Source: an uncultured Saprospiraceae bacterium (GTDB lineage Bacteria; Bacteroidota; Bacteroidia; Chitinophagales; Saprospiraceae). Taken from it: a DNA stretch of 5,648 nucleotides. The translations under genes and the position numbers were made by a program. The DNA lies in contig CALBVQ010000198.1 of assembly GCA_937969485.1 (NCBI GenBank), positions 1-5,648 of the forward strand. Direction: 5' to 3'. Positions within the stretch are counted from its first letter, which is position 1. Every line of letters begins with the position of its first letter. Of the stretch, positions 5,090 to 5,648 are shown piece by piece. Below the pieces are notes generated by a model. The model was not told where the DNA came from and did no database searches. It saw nothing but the letters and a program-made list of their open reading frames with translations.

Positions 5090-5584
5090 CTAAACTAAAT
5101 GCACACTTTTTTCGTCTACGCTCTTTAATCTTACCTCTATATTTTCAGCTATTGTTGTTGCAAGTGATAGCCCTACATATTTGGGCGTTACTGGAAAGTT
5201 TTTGTGTTTTCGATCTACTAGAACTGCAATTTCTAGCCGCTTAGGAATTATTGTGAGTAGTGGTTTGAATGCATAAAACAACGTTCGGCCAGTATTTGCT
5301 ACATCATCCACTATCACTAAAACTTTTCCTTGTAATTTTTTTACCTCAATATCTAGTTCTACCTCATTTTCTATTGGTTCTGCTGGATTAATCCTTAAGT
5401 TGACATAGTGGATGCCAACCTCGCTGTTTCTTTTCATGTACATGCCTAGATTTTTAGCGAAATTAAAACCATTGTTATTGATTCCCAGCAGGTAAATATC
5501 AGACTCGCCGTAGTTGTGCTCCAAGATCTGGATCGCTAGACGTTTCGTTTTTTGCTTAATTTGAACTTCACTCAATATCTGCAT
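5090..5584 (-). CDS. PyrR-like phosphoribosyltransferase
   Basis: A 164-residue cytoplasmic type I phosphoribosyltransferase. The PRPP-binding loop is VLVIVDDVANTGRTL (88-102), with the acidic pair Asp93-Asp94 and TGRT (98-101) holding pyrophosphate and ribose phosphate. Upstream, LLGINNNGFNFAKNL (32-46) takes the place of the PP loop found in PyrR as GI-x-RG. Downstream, AVLVDRKHKNFPVTPKYVG (120-138) closely follows the PyrR pattern VLVDRGHRELPI-x-ADYVG. PyrR proteins have weak uracil phosphoribosyltransferase activity and, in Gram-positive bacteria, attenuate the pyr operon by binding mRNA. Whether this homologue regulates, salvages a base, or does something else cannot be told; the usual Arg-Gly of the PP loop is replaced by Asn-Gly here, which argues for caution. 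It is a little shorter than typical PyrR (about 180). The ATG at 5584 gives the expected N-terminus. It converges on the acyltransferase-exonuclease pair and no pyr genes are in view. Confidence 0.88.
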   Translation of the reverse strand: MQILSEVQIKQKTKRLAIQILEHNYGESDIYLLGINNNGFNFAKNLGMYMKRNSEVGIHYVNLRINPAEPIENEVELDIEVKKLQGKVLVIVDDVANTGRTLFYAFKPLLTIIPKRLEIAVLVDRKHKNFPVTPKYVGLSLATTIAENIEVRLKSVDEKSVHLV

Positions 5585-5608
5585 GACATAAATTTTATAG
5601 CACTAAAT

Positions 5609-5648
5609 ATGCGACTTTTTAAATATCTTTATAGCTTTAGACGACTAT
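5609..5648 (+). CDS. Possible start of a gene running off the right edge
   Basis: An ATG at 5609 opens a plus-strand frame that is still open at the end of the window after 13 codons (MRLFKYLYSFRRL). The basic and hydrophobic start could be the beginning of a membrane or exported protein. It would be divergent from the phosphoribosyltransferase with only 24 bases between the two start codons. All three minus-strand frames are closed by stop codons in this stretch, so no minus-strand gene overlaps it. The fragment is too short to identify and may not be a gene. Confidence 0.3.
   Translation, partial: MRLFKYLYSFRRL

Noticed and set aside
5050..5244. Plus-strand 64-codon hydrophobic frame after the exonuclease
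   Set aside because: It overlaps the end of the exonuclease in another frame and is antisense to the phosphoribosyltransferase; the hydrophobicity comes from the reverse strand.

Overview
The window is AT-rich DNA that looks like a chromosomal segment of a member of the Bacteroidota, probably near the Cytophagales or Flavobacteriales. The basis is two Sec-exported outer-membrane beta-barrel proteins of the PorT / OMP_b-brl type, a match to the Bacteroidota -7 promoter element (TAnnTTTG) ahead of engB, mostly absent Shine-Dalgarno sequences, and a long PlsB-like acyltransferase. No transposase, phage gene, CRISPR array, rRNA or tRNA was seen.

Layout: (1) 12-76 holds three tightly packed hairpins whose stems differ but stay complementary, while their 9-base loops share the consensus TTMACAAGK. 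(2) 93-755 and 1240-1893, both on the minus strand, encode two paralogous small beta-barrels. They are separated by 484 bases without a gene (756-1239), which carry several inverted repeats, a short direct repeat and an orphan terminator-like hairpin. (3) 1894-2089 is a divergent intergenic region with a candidate -7 element, a perfect 10-base inverted repeat and a 7-base inverted repeat, all just upstream of engB. (4) 2090-2695 encodes the ribosome-assembly GTPase EngB. (5) 2835-4523 encodes a PlsB-like glycerophospholipid acyltransferase, and 4520-5062 a DEDDh 3'-5' exonuclease of the ERI-1/KapD type. Their stop and start overlap as GTGA, so they form a translationally coupled pair. (6) 5090-5584, minus strand and convergent with that pair, encodes a PyrR-like phosphoribosyltransferase. 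(7) A possible divergent gene begins at 5609 and runs off the right edge.

Functionally this is mostly housekeeping: envelope proteins, ribosome assembly, phospholipid synthesis, nucleic acid trimming and nucleotide metabolism or its control. No complete new multi-gene system is visible. The least explained signals are non-coding: the tandem hairpin array at the left edge, the structured stretch upstream of the first barrel gene, and the nested inverted repeats at the engB promoter.
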